Source: Gimesia aquarii (GTDB taxonomy: Bacteria > Planctomycetota > Planctomycetia > Planctomycetales > Planctomycetaceae). From it: a stretch of DNA of 64,000 bases. The stretch is from assembly GCF_007748175.1 (NCBI RefSeq), contig NZ_CP037422.1, forward strand, positions 2,625,231 to 2,689,230, read 5' to 3'. Below the pieces are notes generated by a model, which was not told the DNA's origin, made no database searches, and was given only the letters and a program-made list of their open reading frames with translations. Below, in pieces: positions 63,582-64,000 of this stretch (positions are counted from its first letter, which is position 1; every line of letters starts with the position of its first letter). A program made the translations under genes and the position numbers.

Positions 63582-63956
63582 TTAAAAAAACGCGGTGTAA
63601 TTGAACGACCACTGGTTTTCCTGGTCCGTTTTTTTGAGTGTGACCCGTCCCGCCAGTTCTTCTCCTGTTAACAATGCCACAATTGAATCATCGCTCCGTT
63701 CCAGAAGTGAAAACGTACCGCGGTCCCACTGCTGAACCTCACCACGATCTCCAGAGACTGGTCCCTCGTAATCCAGATAAACCAGCCGATGATCGGGCAG
63801 CACTTCGGCAACCAGATCGATTGACGATTCATCCGATGTCGGATCAATGGCTGGTGGCTCATTGAGACGCCAGGTTTTAAGCACGCTTTCTTCTTCCAAC
63901 ATCAGGTCCCAATGCAATTGAGGATGGTCATGGCGAAGTATGACAAATTGTCTCAT
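63582..63956 (-). CDS. Stand-alone LigD 3'-phosphoesterase-like domain
   Basis: A 124-residue protein, complete within the window. FVILRHDHPQLHWDLMLEE carries the paired His/Asp residues of the LigD 3'-phosphoesterase domain (H-x-H...D). YEGPVSGDRGEVQQWDRGTF and LTGEELAGRVTLKK match later strands of its beta-barrel. In NHEJ ligase D this domain trims 3'-phosphates and ribonucleotides from DNA ends. Here no ligase or polymerase module is attached or adjacent, so it acts alone or with partners in trans. Several metal-site residues differ from the prototype, so activity is uncertain. Confidence 0.65.
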   Translation of the reverse strand: MRQFVILRHDHPQLHWDLMLEEESVLKTWRLNEPPAIDPTSDESSIDLVAEVLPDHRLVYLDYEGPVSGDRGEVQQWDRGTFSLLERSDDSIVALLTGEELAGRVTLKKTDQENQWSFNYTAFF

Positions 63957-64000
63957 AAAATAACTCTTCAGGAAATCGATTGATTGATGAGTTGATCCCA

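Noticed and set aside
1-64000. tRNA, rRNA, insertion sequences and prophage
   Set aside because: No tRNA T-loop/acceptor pattern, rRNA segment, transposase or integrase motif was found by eye; a tRNA missed by inspection is possible and tRNAscan would settle it.

Overview
The window is chromosomal DNA from a planctomycete. The diagnostic content is a run of planctomycete-type genes: DUF1501 (twin-arginine signal), a protein with two PPC domains, DUF1549/DUF1553, and a cytochrome-c/WD40/coiled-coil protein. To these add an FG-GAP/UnbV protein beside a pentahaem cytochrome, a DUF1080 protein, a ceramidase-like hydrolase and a Tyr/Thr/Val-rich surface protein. Moderate base composition and gene order suggest a Gimesia-like member of Planctomycetales. 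That placement is an inference; there is no rRNA here and I recognised no tRNA, CRISPR array, IS element or prophage.

Layout. 1-2.1 kb: end of an M20 amidohydrolase, then a double-GNAT protein fused to a cyclic-nucleotide-binding domain. 2.4-6.4 kb: a helical-repeat lipoprotein and a large polytopic membrane protein. 6.6-8.6 kb: an AT-rich two-gene unit on the minus strand, a divergent Fe-S DNA-glycosylase-like protein plus a membrane protein; this is the best candidate for an undescribed system. 9-14.4 kb: accessory region with ceramidase-like, cPPRR and DUF1080 genes, a gene split by an in-frame amber codon, an excisionase-like HTH gene with a palindrome over its ribosome-binding site, a second reading frame split by TGA, and gene-poor DNA. 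14.4-19.4 kb: ubiD-menG-ubiX followed by mutL, all minus strand, joining prenyl-FMN-dependent quinone chemistry to mismatch repair. 19.6-24.3 kb: BASS transporter, coiled-coil protein, large secreted protein. 24.6-31.9 kb: housekeeping genes fba, ispF, cysS, ruvC, ruvA and an HD-GYP gene with an operator-like promoter. 31.9-37.7 kb: glycerate kinase operon, HAD phosphatase/Rieske pair, LPLAT acyltransferase and small membrane or secreted proteins. 37.8-52 kb: envelope and respiratory block with the pentahaem cytochrome, the UnbV protein and the four-gene planctomycetal cassette. 52-64 kb: CDF transporter, mnmA, MMPL/RND exporter, surface protein, glnS, gltX, a membrane-anchored hypothetical and a stand-alone LigD phosphoesterase-like domain.

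The coherent functional groups are: quinone modification (ubiD/menG/ubiX); Holliday-junction processing (ruvC/ruvA, without ruvB here); translation fidelity and tRNA charging (cysS, mnmA, glnS, gltX); and exported cytochrome-bearing proteins (37.8-52 kb). Most single-gene calls rest on motifs read by eye; no database search was possible.
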